Source: Ponticoccus alexandrii (GTDB taxonomy: Bacteria; Pseudomonadota; Alphaproteobacteria; Rhodobacterales; Rhodobacteraceae). From it: a DNA stretch of 64,000 bases. The notes under the pieces are model-generated. The model was not told where the DNA came from. It worked only from the letters and a program-made list of their open reading frames with translations, and ran no database searches. This document shows positions 26,590-35,114 of this stretch, piece by piece. Made by a program: the position numbers and the translations under genes. The DNA lies in contig NZ_CP047166.1 in the NCBI RefSeq assembly GCF_016806125.1, positions 1,674,001 to 1,738,000 of the forward strand, given 5' to 3'. Each line of letters starts with the position of its first letter. The stretch's first letter is position 1.

Positions 26590-27871
26590 GCTGTCCCCGG
26601 GGGAGCGCATCGCGCTTCCCTACCTCTTCGAGTTCTGGGCGCATGACCATCAGTTGCCCCCCGAGGGCGACTGGCGGACCTGGGTGATCCTTGGCGGACG
26701 CGGGGCGGGCAAGACCCGGGCCGGGGCCGAGTGGGTGCGGTCGATGGTCGAGGGGGCACGGCCGCTCGATCCCGGCGCCTGCACGCGGCTGGCGATCATC
26801 GGCGAGACCTTCGATCAGGCGCGCGAGGTCATGGTCTTTGGCGACAGCGGTATCATGGCCTGTTCGCCACCCGACCGGCGCCCGGTCTGGCAGGCCACGC
26901 GGCGCTGCCTCGTCTGGCCCAACGGCGCCGAGGCGATGCTGTATTCCGCCAGCGACCCCGAGGCCCTGAGGGGGCCGCAGTTCGACGGCGCCTGGGTGGA
27001 CGAACTGGCCAAATGGAAGAAGGCCGGGGACACCTGGGACATGTTACAGTTCGGCCTGAGACTGGGCGCGCATCCGCGCGTCTGCGTCACGACCACGCCG
27101 CGCACCGTGAAGATTCTCGTGGACCTGCTGGCGCTGCCTTCGACGGCGGTGACCCGGGCCGCGACAGAGGTGAACGCGGCCAATCTGGCAGCCTCTTTCC
27201 TCGAAGAGGTGCGGGCGCGCTATGCCGGGACCTCGCTGGGGTTGCAGGAGTTGGACGGGGTGCTGCTGGAGCAGGTCGACGGTGCGCTGTGGCGGCGCGA
27301 GCTCTTCGACGACCATCGCTTTGGCCGGGTGCCGACGTTGTCGCGGATTGTCGTGGCGGTCGATCCTCCTGCGGGCGCGGGCAAGACCTCGGACGAATGC
27401 GGGATTGTCGTCGTGGGCGTCGTGACCGAGGGCAAGCCGCACGAGTGGCGCGGCTACGTGCTGGAGGATGCCAGCGTGCAGGGGGCTTCCCCCATGGGAT
27501 GGGCCGAGGCGGTGGTGCAGGCCGCCCGGCGCTGGGAGGCGGAGCGCGTGGTGGCCGAAGTCAATCAGGGCGGGGCCATGGTCGAGACGGTCCTGCGGCA
27601 GGTCGACCCGATGCTGCCGGTGCGCAAGGTACATGCGACGCGGTCCAAGAGCGCGCGGGCAGAGCCGGTGGCCGCGCTCTATGAGCAGGGACGGGTCAGT
27701 CACGGGCAGGGGCTGGAGGCGCTGGAGGCGCAGATGTGTCTGATGACACAGGCGGGCTTCGAGGGCGCGGGCAGTCCGGACCGGGTCGATGCGCTGGTCT
27801 GGGGGCTGACCGAGGCGATGCTGGAGCGCGGTCGCACCGAGCAGTTGCCGAAGCTGCGCACGGTCGGGTGA
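26492..27871 (+). CDS. GTA g2, terminase large subunit (packaging ATPase/nuclease)
   Basis: ATPase motor and nuclease that pumps about 4 kb of DNA into the head. Walker A is GGRGAGKTRAGAEWV near residue 65; the acidic Walker B region is WVDELAKWKK; the C-terminal RNase H-like nuclease starts at IVVAVDPPAGAG with its catalytic Asp. Total 459 residues from the ATG used here (MPTGSTLTRH); an in-frame ATG 11 codons upstream is the alternative. Both starts lie inside g1, an overlap of about 100 bp. Confidence 0.93.
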   Translation: MPTGSTLTRHALRSGAALLASAPVAEQRRFLSELSPGERIALPYLFEFWAHDHQLPPEGDWRTWVILGGRGAGKTRAGAEWVRSMVEGARPLDPGACTRLAIIGETFDQAREVMVFGDSGIMACSPPDRRPVWQATRRCLVWPNGAEAMLYSASDPEALRGPQFDGAWVDELAKWKKAGDTWDMLQFGLRLGAHPRVCVTTTPRTVKILVDLLALPSTAVTRAATEVNAANLAASFLEEVRARYAGTSLGLQELDGVLLEQVDGALWRRELFDDHRFGRVPTLSRIVVAVDPPAGAGKTSDECGIVVVGVVTEGKPHEWRGYVLEDASVQGASPMGWAEAVVQAARRWEAERVVAEVNQGGAMVETVLRQVDPMLPVRKVHATRSKSARAEPVAALYEQGRVSHGQGLEALEAQMCLMTQAGFEGAGSPDRVDALVWGLTEAMLERGRTEQLPKLRTVG

Positions 27872-27884
27872 AGGGCCGTTAACC

Positions 27885-27924
27885 AGGCTGGCCTAGGGTG
27901 CATTTCAGACGCGGAGGCCAGCCT
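27885..27924 (+). other. Large hairpin in the g2-g3 gap
   Basis: AGGCTGGCCT and AGGCCAGCCT form a perfect 10-bp stem around a 20-base loop, beginning 14 bases after the g2 stop. The loop contains TAGGGT, a -10-like hexamer without a good -35 partner. No T-tract follows, so it is more likely an RNA structure (processing, stability or attenuation) than a terminator. Confidence 0.6.
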
Positions 27925-28038
27925 TCGCAAGCAGACGATCAAGGACGAGGAACCGGCGGACCGGGGGGGCGCAGGCGCTTTTCGGGGGGCGGTCTGCGGC
28001 CCGGTGTTCCCGGGCGCGAAGGCAAAGGAGCGCAACGG

Positions 28039-29241
28039 ATGGTATTCGACTTTCTGCGACGGACCAGCCCTGTCGAGGGTGCGCAGAACACCGCACCGCA
28101 GGCCAAGGCCTCAGCCACCGGGCGCGTGGTCGCGCATATGACCGGTGGTCGCGTCGCCTGGAGCCCGCGCGATACGGTTTCGCTGACCAGGCAGGCCTTT
28201 GCGGGCAATCCGGTGGGTTTTCGCGCGGTCAAGCTGATCGCCGAGGCTGCGGCGGCGCTGCCTCTGGTGCTGCAGGACGAGGCGATGCGCTACGAGGCGC
28301 ATCCCGTGCTGGCCCTGCTGGCCGCGCCGAACCCGGCGCAGGGGCGGGCAGACCTGATGGAGGCGCTCTTCGGCCAGATCCTGCTGTCGGGCGACGGCTA
28401 CATCGAGGCGGTGGCGAGCGACGCGGGCCTGCCGTTCGAGCTGCATGTGCTGCGGTCGGACCGCATGTCGGTGGTGCCCGGCGCGGATGGTTGGCCGGTG
28501 GCCTACGAATACGCCGTGGGCACACGCAAGCATCGGTTCAGCGTCACCGGGCCGGTCTCTTCGATCTGCCATGTCAAGGCGTTCCATCCGCAGGATGATC
28601 ACTATGGACTGTCTCCCCTGCAGGCCGCCGCACAGGCGGTGGACGTGCACAATAGCGCGTCCCGCTGGTCGAAGGGCCTTCTGGACAATGCTGCGCGGCC
28701 TTCGGGAGCAATCGTCTGGAAGGGCGCGGAGGGTCAGGGCCACCTGACGTCCGAACAATACGACCGGCTGACCGCCGAGATGGAGGCGCATCATCAGGGC
28801 GCGCGCAACGCCGGGCGGCCGATGTTGCTGGAAGGGGGGCTGGACTGGAAACCCATGGGTTTCTCGCCCTCGGACATGGAGTTCCAGAAGACCAAGGAGG
28901 CGGCGGCGCGCGAGATCGCGGTGGCCTTCGGGGTACCGCCGATGCTGTTGGGGATTCCCGGCGAGGCGACCTACGCCAACTATGCCGAGGCGCACCGGGC
29001 CTTTTATCGCCAGACGGTTCTGCCGCTGGCCTCGAAGGTCACGGCAAGCATCGGGCGCTGGCTGTCGCAGTTCAGCGGCGACGCGGTTGTGCTGAAGCCC
29101 GACCTCGATCAGGTGCCGGCGCTGGCGGCAGAGCGGGACGCGCAGTGGACCCGGGTCGTGGGTGCCGATTTCCTGACCCCTGCCGAAAAACGCCGGATTC
29201 TGGGCCTGCCCGCGCTGGCCGGGGAGGGTGAGGATGAGTGA
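28039..29241 (+). CDS. GTA g3, portal protein
   Basis: HK97-family portal (PF04860 type), the dodecameric ring at the head vertex through which DNA passes. 400 residues, with the conserved GFRAVKLIAEAAAALPLVL near the start, DGYIEAVAS, HPQDDHYGLSPLQAAAQAVD, and FGVPPMLLGIPGEATYANYAEAHRAFYRQT. AAAGGAG precedes the ATG by ten bases. The 167-bp gap upstream is one of only four real gaps in the cluster. Confidence 0.95.
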   Translation: MVFDFLRRTSPVEGAQNTAPQAKASATGRVVAHMTGGRVAWSPRDTVSLTRQAFAGNPVGFRAVKLIAEAAAALPLVLQDEAMRYEAHPVLALLAAPNPAQGRADLMEALFGQILLSGDGYIEAVASDAGLPFELHVLRSDRMSVVPGADGWPVAYEYAVGTRKHRFSVTGPVSSICHVKAFHPQDDHYGLSPLQAAAQAVDVHNSASRWSKGLLDNAARPSGAIVWKGAEGQGHLTSEQYDRLTAEMEAHHQGARNAGRPMLLEGGLDWKPMGFSPSDMEFQKTKEAAAREIAVAFGVPPMLLGIPGEATYANYAEAHRAFYRQTVLPLASKVTASIGRWLSQFSGDAVVLKPDLDQVPALAAERDAQWTRVVGADFLTPAEKRRILGLPALAGEGEDE

Positions 29242-29461
29242 GATGCGCCCCAAGTACGAGGCTTTTGCCTGTGCGCCGGGGCTGCGGCTGGAAGCGCACG
29301 AGCGGGTCAGCAAGTTGCAGTTCGATGCGCTGGATCAGCGGTTCCAGCGGCTGGAGATGCTGATGGAGCGGCTGGAGCGGCGGCTTTGGCTGACGGTCTA
29401 CGGGGTTGCCGGGGTGATCCTGGCGGAGGCCTTTCAGGGTTTCCTGAACGCGGCGCCCTGA
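29234..29461 (+). CDS. GTA g3.5, small membrane-associated protein
   Basis: 75 residues: a charged helix (LQFDALDQRFQRLEMLMERLERR) followed by one hydrophobic segment near residues 50-68 (LWLTVYGVAGVILAEAF). It matches the position and character of the small g3.5 gene of GTA clusters; its function is not established. It overlaps the end of g3 by eight bases, with the start ATG inside GAGGATGAGTGA. Confidence 0.8.
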   Translation: MSEMRPKYEAFACAPGLRLEAHERVSKLQFDALDQRFQRLEMLMERLERRLWLTVYGVAGVILAEAFQGFLNAAP

Positions 29462-29462
29462 G

Positions 29463-29522
29463 CGGGGGCGGAATTTTCCGAAAATTCCGGGCCGGTTTCT
29501 TTGGAAGAAACCGGCGCCCGGA
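29463..29522. repeat. Two-hairpin intergenic element, copy C (inside the GTA cluster)
   Basis: It starts two bases after the g3.5 stop. Hairpin 1 (29469-29489) is CGGAATTTT-CCG-AAAATTCCG. Hairpin 2 (29491-29515) is GCCGGTTTCTT-TGG-AAGAAACCGGC. Relative to copy B both stems carry compensating changes (CTT/AAG to TTT/AAA; GT/AC to GG/CC pairs). It lies 20 bases before the start of g4. Confidence 0.75.
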
Positions 29523-29541
29523 GCCAGCGAAAGGGACAGAT

Positions 29542-30084
29542 ATGGATCTGGAGCACAAGTTCTGCCGGTTCGGCGAGGCGGTCTCCGTCCTCGAAGGCAC
29601 GAAGATCGAGGGCTATGCCTCGCATTTCGGGGCCGCCGAACAGGGTAACGATATCGTGGGCAAGGGGGCCTATGCGAGGTCCCTGAAGCGGCTCGCGGAG
29701 GAGGGGCGCGCGGTCAAGATGCTCTGGCAGCACGACCCGGCCCTGCCTATTGGCGTCTGGGATGAGGTGCGCGAGGACGCGCGCGGGCTCTACGTCAGAG
29801 GCCGTATCCTCGATACCGTCGAGAAGGGTCGCGAGGCGGCGGCGCTGATCGCGGCGGGGGCCATTGACGGGCTGTCGATCGGCTATCGCACGGTGAAGGC
29901 CACGAAGAATGACAAGGGCCAGAGGCTCTTGGCGGAACTGGAGCTGTGGGAGGTGTCGCTGGTGACCTTCCCGATGTTGCCCAGTGCGCGGGTCGCATCG
30001 AAGCGGGACATCCTCGCCGAGCACGATCTGCGCCAATTGGCGGATGCCTTGGAGGACATGCGCCGGAACCTGGCGGGCGGCTGA
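29542..30084 (+). CDS. GTA g4, HK97-family prohead protease
   Basis: 180 residues. Cleaves the scaffold part of the capsid protein during head maturation. The family pattern is present: IEGYASHFGAAEQGNDIVGKGAYARSL, MLWQHDPALPIGVWDEV with the catalytic His, and the Ser region AGAIDGLSIGYRTVKA. AAGGGACAGAT precedes the ATG. Thirty bases separate it from g5, so protease and capsid are one expression unit. Confidence 0.94.
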   Translation: MDLEHKFCRFGEAVSVLEGTKIEGYASHFGAAEQGNDIVGKGAYARSLKRLAEEGRAVKMLWQHDPALPIGVWDEVREDARGLYVRGRILDTVEKGREAAALIAAGAIDGLSIGYRTVKATKNDKGQRLLAELELWEVSLVTFPMLPSARVASKRDILAEHDLRQLADALEDMRRNLAGG

Positions 30085-30114
30085 CGCGCGCCCCTCATGA
30101 GGGAAACTACGACC

Positions 30115-31293
30115 ATGAGTACAGCCGAGATCGAGTCTCGGACCGGGGAAGATGTGTCTTCGGTCTCTCGAGTGAGTGCCGCGATGGCGGGACTGATCGG
30201 GGATTTCAAGGCCTTGCAGGCCGATCTTCAAGACAAGCTTCAGAAACAGGAAGAGCGACTGACCATGCTGGATCACAAATCCGCCCTGCGGGGCCGCCCG
30301 GCGCTGTCGACCCATGTCGAGGTCGAGGCCCCCCACAAGAAGGCCTTCGACGCCTATCTGCGCAGCGGCGATGACGACGGGCTGCGCGGGCTGACGCTGG
30401 ACTGCAAGTCGATGAACACCTCCGTCAATTCGGACGGCGGCTACCTTGTCGATCCCGAGACGGCGGAGATGATCAAGTCGACGCTGGCCTCGACCGCGTC
30501 GATCCGGGCGGTGGCGAGCGTGGTGAATGTCGAGGCCTCCTCTTTCGACGTGCTGATCGACCAGAACGACACCGGCGCGGGCTGGGCGGACGAGGCGGCG
30601 GCCACCGCCGAGACCGGGACGCCGACGATCGAGCGGATCTCGATCCCGCTCTACGAATTGAACGCCATGCCGAAGGTCAGCCAGCGCTTGCTGGACGACA
30701 GCGCCTTCGACGTCGAAGGCTGGCTGGCGGGCCGCATCGCGGACAAGTTCCTGCGCGCCGAGGCTGCGGCCTTTGTCGACGGGGACGGCATCGACAAGCC
30801 CCGGGGATTTCTGGATCACACCAGTGTCGCCAATGGTTCGTGGAGCTGGGGCAGTCTTGGCTATGTGACAACCGGCGCGGCGGCGGATCTGGGTGACGGT
30901 GACGCGCTGATCGACCTGGTCTACGCGCTGGGCGCGCAGTACCGGGCCGGGGCGACCTTCGTGATGAACTCGAAAACCGCCGGAGCCCTGCGCAAGCTGA
31001 AGGATGCCGACGGGCGGCACCTGTGGGCCGACGGTTTCGCGGCGGGCGAGCCGGCGCGTCTTCTTGGCTATGCGGTGCTGATCGCCGAGGACATGCCGGA
31101 TGCGGGCGCCGATGCCTTCCCGGTTGCCTTCGGCGACTTCTCGGCCGGGTACACCATCGCCGAGCGCCCCGACGTGCGTGTCTTGCGCGACCCCTTCAGC
31201 GCCAAGCCGCATGTGCTGTTCTACGCCACCAAGCGCGTGGGCGGCGATGTCAGCGATTTTGCCGCGATCAAGCTGCTGCGCTGCGCAGTCTGA
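30115..31293 (+). CDS. GTA g5, major capsid protein
   Basis: HK97-fold capsid protein, 392 residues. The first 100 or so residues are a helical, charged scaffold (LIGDFKALQADLQDKLQKQEERL) that the g4 protease should remove; the mature fold begins near the MNTSVNSDGGYLVDPETAEMI region. The C-terminal half has AAAFVDGDGIDKPRGFL and FSAGYTIAERPDVRVLRDPFSAKPHVLFYATKRVGG. An alternative ATG lies six codons upstream; GAGGGA favours the one used here. Confidence 0.95.
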   Translation: MSTAEIESRTGEDVSSVSRVSAAMAGLIGDFKALQADLQDKLQKQEERLTMLDHKSALRGRPALSTHVEVEAPHKKAFDAYLRSGDDDGLRGLTLDCKSMNTSVNSDGGYLVDPETAEMIKSTLASTASIRAVASVVNVEASSFDVLIDQNDTGAGWADEAAATAETGTPTIERISIPLYELNAMPKVSQRLLDDSAFDVEGWLAGRIADKFLRAEAAAFVDGDGIDKPRGFLDHTSVANGSWSWGSLGYVTTGAAADLGDGDALIDLVYALGAQYRAGATFVMNSKTAGALRKLKDADGRHLWADGFAAGEPARLLGYAVLIAEDMPDAGADAFPVAFGDFSAGYTIAERPDVRVLRDPFSAKPHVLFYATKRVGGDVSDFAAIKLLRCAV

Positions 31294-31297
31294 GCCT

Positions 31298-31333
31298 GAC
31301 GGGCCGAACCGAGGGCGGGCCGGAGGGCCCGTC
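31298..31333 (+). other. Hairpin directly after the GTA capsid gene
   Basis: GACGGGCC and GGCCCGTC form a perfect 8-bp stem with a 20-base loop that can itself pair. It starts four bases after the g5 stop. No T-tract follows. It may stabilise the capsid message or reduce read-through into g6. The rest of the 147-bp g5-g6 gap shows nothing else. Confidence 0.55.
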
Positions 31334-31440
31334 CGTCACCCCGGGCGCGGGCCCGGCGCCAGTGACCCCTTTGCCGATGCAGCCACGGGCGTCTCGCCTC
31401 CGGCCTGCCGGAGCATGGGTCAGGATTTCGGAGAAAAGAC

Positions 31441-32034
31441 ATGATGTTGGTGGAAGAAACCCCGGTGCCCGATGCGGCGCTTCCGGCTGACGCCCTGAAA
31501 GAGCACCTTCGGATGGGGACAGGCTTTGCCGGGGGTGACCTTCAGGATGGCGTGATGCTCTCTTTCCTGCGGGCGGCGCTTGCGGCCATCGAGGCGCGGA
31601 CCAGCAAGGCGTTGATCGTGCGAAGCTTTCTTCTGTCGATGGACGACTGGCAGAACCCGGCAAGCCAGCGGCTGCCGATTGCGCCGGTCCGTTCGGTCAC
31701 CGAGGTCGCGCTCGTCGATGTCTACGGGCAGGCCAAGGCGCTCGATCCCGCCGATTACCGCCTGAAGCCCGATGCCTTCGATCCGGCGCTTCGGCCGATG
31801 CGCGCCGCTTTGCCCGCTGTGCCACGTGGTGGTTCCGTCGAGCTGCGTTTCGAGGCGGGCTATGGCGAGGACTTCGGCGCCGTTCCCGACGACCTGAAGC
31901 AGGCCGTCCTGCTGCTGGCCGCGCATTACTATGAATACCGGGACGAAACGGCCCTGAGCGAGGGCTGCATGCCCTTTGGTGTCACCAGCCTGATCTCGCG
32001 CTATCGCCCGGTCCGCATGGGGATGAACGGATGA
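31441..32034 (+). CDS. GTA g6, head-tail adaptor
   Basis: 197 residues of the phage gp6-like head-tail connector type: a helical N-terminus (ALPADALKEHLRMGTG, QDGVMLSFLRAALAAIEARTSKALIVR), a beta middle (RLPIAPVRSVTEVAL) and VPDDLKQAVLLLAAHYYEYRD near the C-terminus. It would form the ring under the portal. The stop overlaps the g7 start as ATGA. Confidence 0.88.
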   Translation: MMLVEETPVPDAALPADALKEHLRMGTGFAGGDLQDGVMLSFLRAALAAIEARTSKALIVRSFLLSMDDWQNPASQRLPIAPVRSVTEVALVDVYGQAKALDPADYRLKPDAFDPALRPMRAALPAVPRGGSVELRFEAGYGEDFGAVPDDLKQAVLLLAAHYYEYRDETALSEGCMPFGVTSLISRYRPVRMGMNG

Positions 32035-32369
32035 GCCGGGTCACGCTGAACCGGCGGCTGGAACTGGAGGCGCATCAGCGCACCGAGGACGGTGCCGGGG
32101 GCGCACGGGTGCAGTGGCAGAGTCTGGGAACGCTTTGGGCGGCGATACGCCCGCGCAGCGCGCGGATGGCCAGCGGAGAAACCGGTCCCGTGTCCCGCGC
32201 CGGGTTCAGGATCATCGTTCGCGGCGCGCCGCAGGGTGCTTCGCGGCGCCCCGTGCCCGGGCAGAGATTCCGCATGGGCCAGCGTCTGTTCCGGATCGAG
32301 GCGGTGACGGAGATGGAGCCGGACGGTCTGTATCTGATCTGTGAATGCGAAGAGGAGGTCCTGCCATGA
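32031..32369 (+). CDS. GTA g7, head closure (stopper) protein
   Basis: 112 residues of the phage head-tail joining/head closure family (Gp16-like): LNRRLELEAHQRTEDGAGG, LGTLWAAIRPRSARM, FRIIVRG, and the C-terminal RMGQRLFRIEAVTEMEPDGLYLICECEEE. Coupled by ATGA overlaps to g6 and g8. Confidence 0.87.
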   Translation: MSRVTLNRRLELEAHQRTEDGAGGARVQWQSLGTLWAAIRPRSARMASGETGPVSRAGFRIIVRGAPQGASRRPVPGQRFRMGQRLFRIEAVTEMEPDGLYLICECEEEVLP

Positions 32370-32782
32370 GCTATGCCATGTCGGCTTCGTTGCAGGCGGC
32401 GGTCTATGCCGCCTTGCAGGCCGATGCGCCGCTTGGGGCGCTGGTGGGCGATGCGATCTACGATGCCCTGCCCGGTGGCACGGTGCCGCCGCTGTATGTC
32501 GCGCTTGGTCCCGAGAAGGTGACCGAGGCCGGTGACGGAAGCGGGCCGGGTGCGCTGCATGAATTCGTCGTGTCGGTGGTGACCTCGGACAGCGGGTTCC
32601 ACGCGGCCAAGGCAGCGGCTGGCGCGGTCAGCGATGTGCTGCACGACGGCGCGCTGACGCTGGGCCGCGGGCGGCTGGTGGGCCTGTGGTTTCGCAAGGC
32701 AAGGGCCACGCGCGAGAGCGGCGGCCTGAGGCGGATCGACCTGACCTTTCGGGCCCGCCTTGAGGATACCGACCCGGCGTGA
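32366..32782 (+). CDS. GTA g8, DUF3168 tail terminator
   Basis: 138 residues of the DUF3168 family: SYAMSASLQAAVYAALQADAPLGALVGDAIYDALP, PPLYVALGPEKVTEAGDGS, HEFVVSVVT, and FRARLEDTDPA. It is the tail-terminator ring that stops tail-tube growth and joins tail to head. ATGA overlap with g7; a 70-bp gap with weaker inverted repeats follows. Confidence 0.88.
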   Translation: MSYAMSASLQAAVYAALQADAPLGALVGDAIYDALPGGTVPPLYVALGPEKVTEAGDGSGPGALHEFVVSVVTSDSGFHAAKAAAGAVSDVLHDGALTLGRGRLVGLWFRKARATRESGGLRRIDLTFRARLEDTDPA

Positions 32783-32852
32783 CGGCGCCGGGCATCGAAA
32801 CCGCCCGCCCGAGGCGTGGCGCATTGCAACCTGACAAAAGCGGAGTGAGACA

Positions 32853-33275
32853 ATGGGTGCTCAGAACGGCAAGGACCTTTTGATCAAGGTCGACCTGACC
32901 GGCGACGGGATGTTCGAGACGATGGCGGGGCTGCGGGCCACGCGCATCAGCTTCAACGCCGAGCAGGTGGACGTGACCACGCTTGAAAGCCAGGGTGGCT
33001 GGCGCGAGTTGCTGGCAGGCGCCGGCGTAAAGTCGGCCTCGATCAGCGGATCCGGTGTGTTCCGCGATGCGGGCAGCGACGCGCGGGCGCGGCAGGTGTT
33101 CTTCGACGGCGAGACGCCGGAGTTCCAGGTGATCATCCCGGATTTCGGCACGGTCGAGGGGCGCTTTCAGGTGACCTCGCTGGACTATGCGGGCTCGCAC
33201 AATGGCGAGGCGACCTACGAGGTCGCGCTGGCCTCGGCGGGGGCGCTGCAGTTCACGGCGCAGCCGGTCGCGTGA
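32853..33275 (+). CDS. GTA g9, major tail (tube) protein
   Basis: 140 residues of the TP901-1-like major tail family: GKDLLIKVDLTGDG, FETMAGLRATRISFNAEQVDVTTLES, GWRELLAGAGVKSASISGSGVF, and a C-terminal beta sandwich ending FTAQPVA. Hexamers stack to form the tail tube. Preceded by a good ribosome site (GCGGAG). TGATG overlap with g10. Confidence 0.93.
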   Translation: MGAQNGKDLLIKVDLTGDGMFETMAGLRATRISFNAEQVDVTTLESQGGWRELLAGAGVKSASISGSGVFRDAGSDARARQVFFDGETPEFQVIIPDFGTVEGRFQVTSLDYAGSHNGEATYEVALASAGALQFTAQPVA

Positions 33276-33616
33276 TGGCCAATCCGTGGCGCGGGGATGT
33301 GGCGCTGATCCTCGACGGTCAGCGCCGGGTGATGCGCCTGACGCTGGGCGCCTTGGCCGAACTGGAAGAGGCCCTGGACAGTGGTACGCTGGTCGATCTG
33401 GTGCAGCGCTTCGAGGGCGGCGGGTTCGGCACGCGGGACGTGCTGGCGCTGATCGTGGCGGGCCTGCGGGGTGGCGGCTGGCAGGGCACTGCGCCCGATC
33501 TTCTGTGCGCCGAGATCGAGGGCGGACCGATGGTGGCGGCGCGGGCGGCGGCAGAACTGCTGGCGCGGGCCTTCATGCTGCCGGGTGATGCGGCGGGCGC
33601 TGATGGCGGGCTTTGA
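33275..33616 (+). CDS. GTA g10, tail assembly chaperone-like protein
   Basis: 113 residues of the GTA-specific g10 family: WRGDVALILDGQRRVMRLTLGALAELEEAL, then FGTRDVLALIVAGLRGGG. The pair g10/g10.1 sits between tube and tape-measure genes, where siphophages keep tail assembly chaperones, often made by frameshifting. Here they are two overlapping separate genes. Confidence 0.85.
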   Translation: MANPWRGDVALILDGQRRVMRLTLGALAELEEALDSGTLVDLVQRFEGGGFGTRDVLALIVAGLRGGGWQGTAPDLLCAEIEGGPMVAARAAAELLARAFMLPGDAAGADGGL

Positions 33617-33809
33617 CTGGCCGGTCCTGATGCGTGCCGGGATGCGCGGACTGGGCCTGAAGCCGTGGGAGTTCTGGGGCCTGACCCCGGCGGAACTGCG
33701 GCTGATGCTGGGAGAGGAACGCGGCGCCGCGCCCATGGGACGGGCGCGGCTGGATGAGTTGATGGCGGTCTTTCCGGACTGCCGGGATAGCAACGGAGAT
33801 GAGCCATGA
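33603..33809 (+). CDS. GTA g10.1, tail assembly chaperone (TAC-like)
   Basis: 68 residues, family pattern FDWPVLMRAGMRGLGLKPWEFWGLTPAELRLMLGEE seen in small GTA/phage tail chaperones. It overlaps the end of g10 by 14 bp and the start of g11 by ATGA. Another in-frame ATG five codons upstream is possible. Confidence 0.83.
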   Translation: MAGFDWPVLMRAGMRGLGLKPWEFWGLTPAELRLMLGEERGAAPMGRARLDELMAVFPDCRDSNGDEP

Positions 33810-34468
33810 GCGACATCGACACCTTGGACGACCTCGACGCGCAGATCGACGCGCTGGAAAGCTCGCTGGGCGGGGCCGCCGGGATGGCGGCGCAGTTCGA
33901 CGTCGAGATGCGGCGCATCCACGAGACCTTTTCGGCCACGGGTCGGGGCGCATCGAAACTGGAGAGTGTTCTGAGTCGCGGCGTGGCGCGAGCCATCGAC
34001 GGGGTGGTGCTGGACGGGCAGAAACTGTCGGACGCCTTGCAGACCGTGGCCCAGTCGATGATCGACGCGGCGTGGAAGGCGGCGGTGAAGCCGGTGGCGG
34101 GGCATGTTGGCGGGATGCTGTCGCAGGGCGTGTCGGCGCTGTTCGGCCAGTTTTCTCCCTTTGCGGATGGCGGGGCCTTCACGCAGGGGCGGGTCATGCC
34201 CTTCGCCAATGGCCGTGTGGTCAGTGGTCCGGTCACTTTCCCGATGCGGGGCGGCACCGGGCTGATGGGCGAGGCGGGCCCCGAGGCGATCATGCCCCTG
34301 ACCCGTGGCGCCGACGGCAAGCTGGGCGTGCGGGCGGCGGGTGGTGGCCAGCCGGTGACCGTGGTGATGAATATCCAGACGCCCGACGCGCGGTCGTTCG
34401 AGCGCAGCCAGAGCCAGATCGCCGCCCGCATGAGCCAGGCGCTTGGCCGTGGCGCCCGCAACCGCTGA
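33806..34468 (+). CDS. GTA g11, short tape-measure protein
   Basis: 220 residues, very short for a tape measure, consistent with the short GTA tail. It has an N-terminal helical part (LDDLDAQIDALESSLGG), a middle alanine/glycine hydrophobic stretch, and the conserved FADGGAFTQGRVMPFANGRVVSGPVTFPMRGGTGLMGEAGPEAIMPLTRG block of tape-measure C-termini. Assignment rests on this block and on position before g12. Confidence 0.9.
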   Translation: MSDIDTLDDLDAQIDALESSLGGAAGMAAQFDVEMRRIHETFSATGRGASKLESVLSRGVARAIDGVVLDGQKLSDALQTVAQSMIDAAWKAAVKPVAGHVGGMLSQGVSALFGQFSPFADGGAFTQGRVMPFANGRVVSGPVTFPMRGGTGLMGEAGPEAIMPLTRGADGKLGVRAAGGGQPVTVVMNIQTPDARSFERSQSQIAARMSQALGRGARNR

Positions 34469-34481
34469 CAGGAGGCATGAG

Positions 34482-35114
34482 ATGGCATTTCATGACGTGA
34501 GATTTCCCGCCGACCTGAGCTTTGGCTCTTTCGGCGGTCCCGAGCGGCGCACGGATATCGTGACGCTGACAAGCGGCTTCGAAGAGCGCAATACGCCGTG
34601 GCAGCATTCCCGGCGGCGCTACGATGCCGGGCTGGGGCTGCGGTCGCTCGACGATGTCGCCGCGCTGATCGACTTCTTCGAGGCGCGCAGCGGTCAGCTG
34701 TACGGGTTCCGCTGGAAGGACTGGGCCGACTTCAAGTCGTGCAAACCCTCGGCCAGGATTGATGACGGAGATCAGGTGATCGCCCGGGGCGATGGCGCCA
34801 CGCGTGCCTTTCAACTGATCAAGACCTATCGCTCTGGCAACGTCTCATACGCGCGCCCGATCACCAAGCCGGTGTCCGGGACGGTCACGGCGGCGGTGCA
34901 GAACACGCCGATGCGCGAGGGAGTCCACTTCGAGATCGACCTGACGACCGGGGTGATCACCTTCAACGAGCCGCCACCCGAAAGCGTGGCGGTCACAGCG
35001 GGCTTCGAGTTCGACGTGCCGGTGCGGTTCGACACCGATCGGATCAACGTCTCTGTCGCCAGCTTCCGGGCCGGACAGGTGCCGGACGTGCCTGTGGTGG
35101 AGGTACGGGTCTGA
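34482..35114 (+). CDS. GTA g12, distal tail protein (DUF2460 / TIGR02217)
   Basis: 210 residues: FHDVRFPADLSFGSFGGPERRTDIV, WQHSRRRYDAGLGLRSLDDV, FEARSGQLYGFRWKDWADFKSC, and a C-terminal beta domain ending VPVVEVRV. The family forms the ring at the distal end of the tail. A 13-bp gap follows g11 and it overlaps g13 as TGATG. Confidence 0.93.
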   Translation: MAFHDVRFPADLSFGSFGGPERRTDIVTLTSGFEERNTPWQHSRRRYDAGLGLRSLDDVAALIDFFEARSGQLYGFRWKDWADFKSCKPSARIDDGDQVIARGDGATRAFQLIKTYRSGNVSYARPITKPVSGTVTAAVQNTPMREGVHFEIDLTTGVITFNEPPPESVAVTAGFEFDVPVRFDTDRINVSVASFRAGQVPDVPVVEVRV

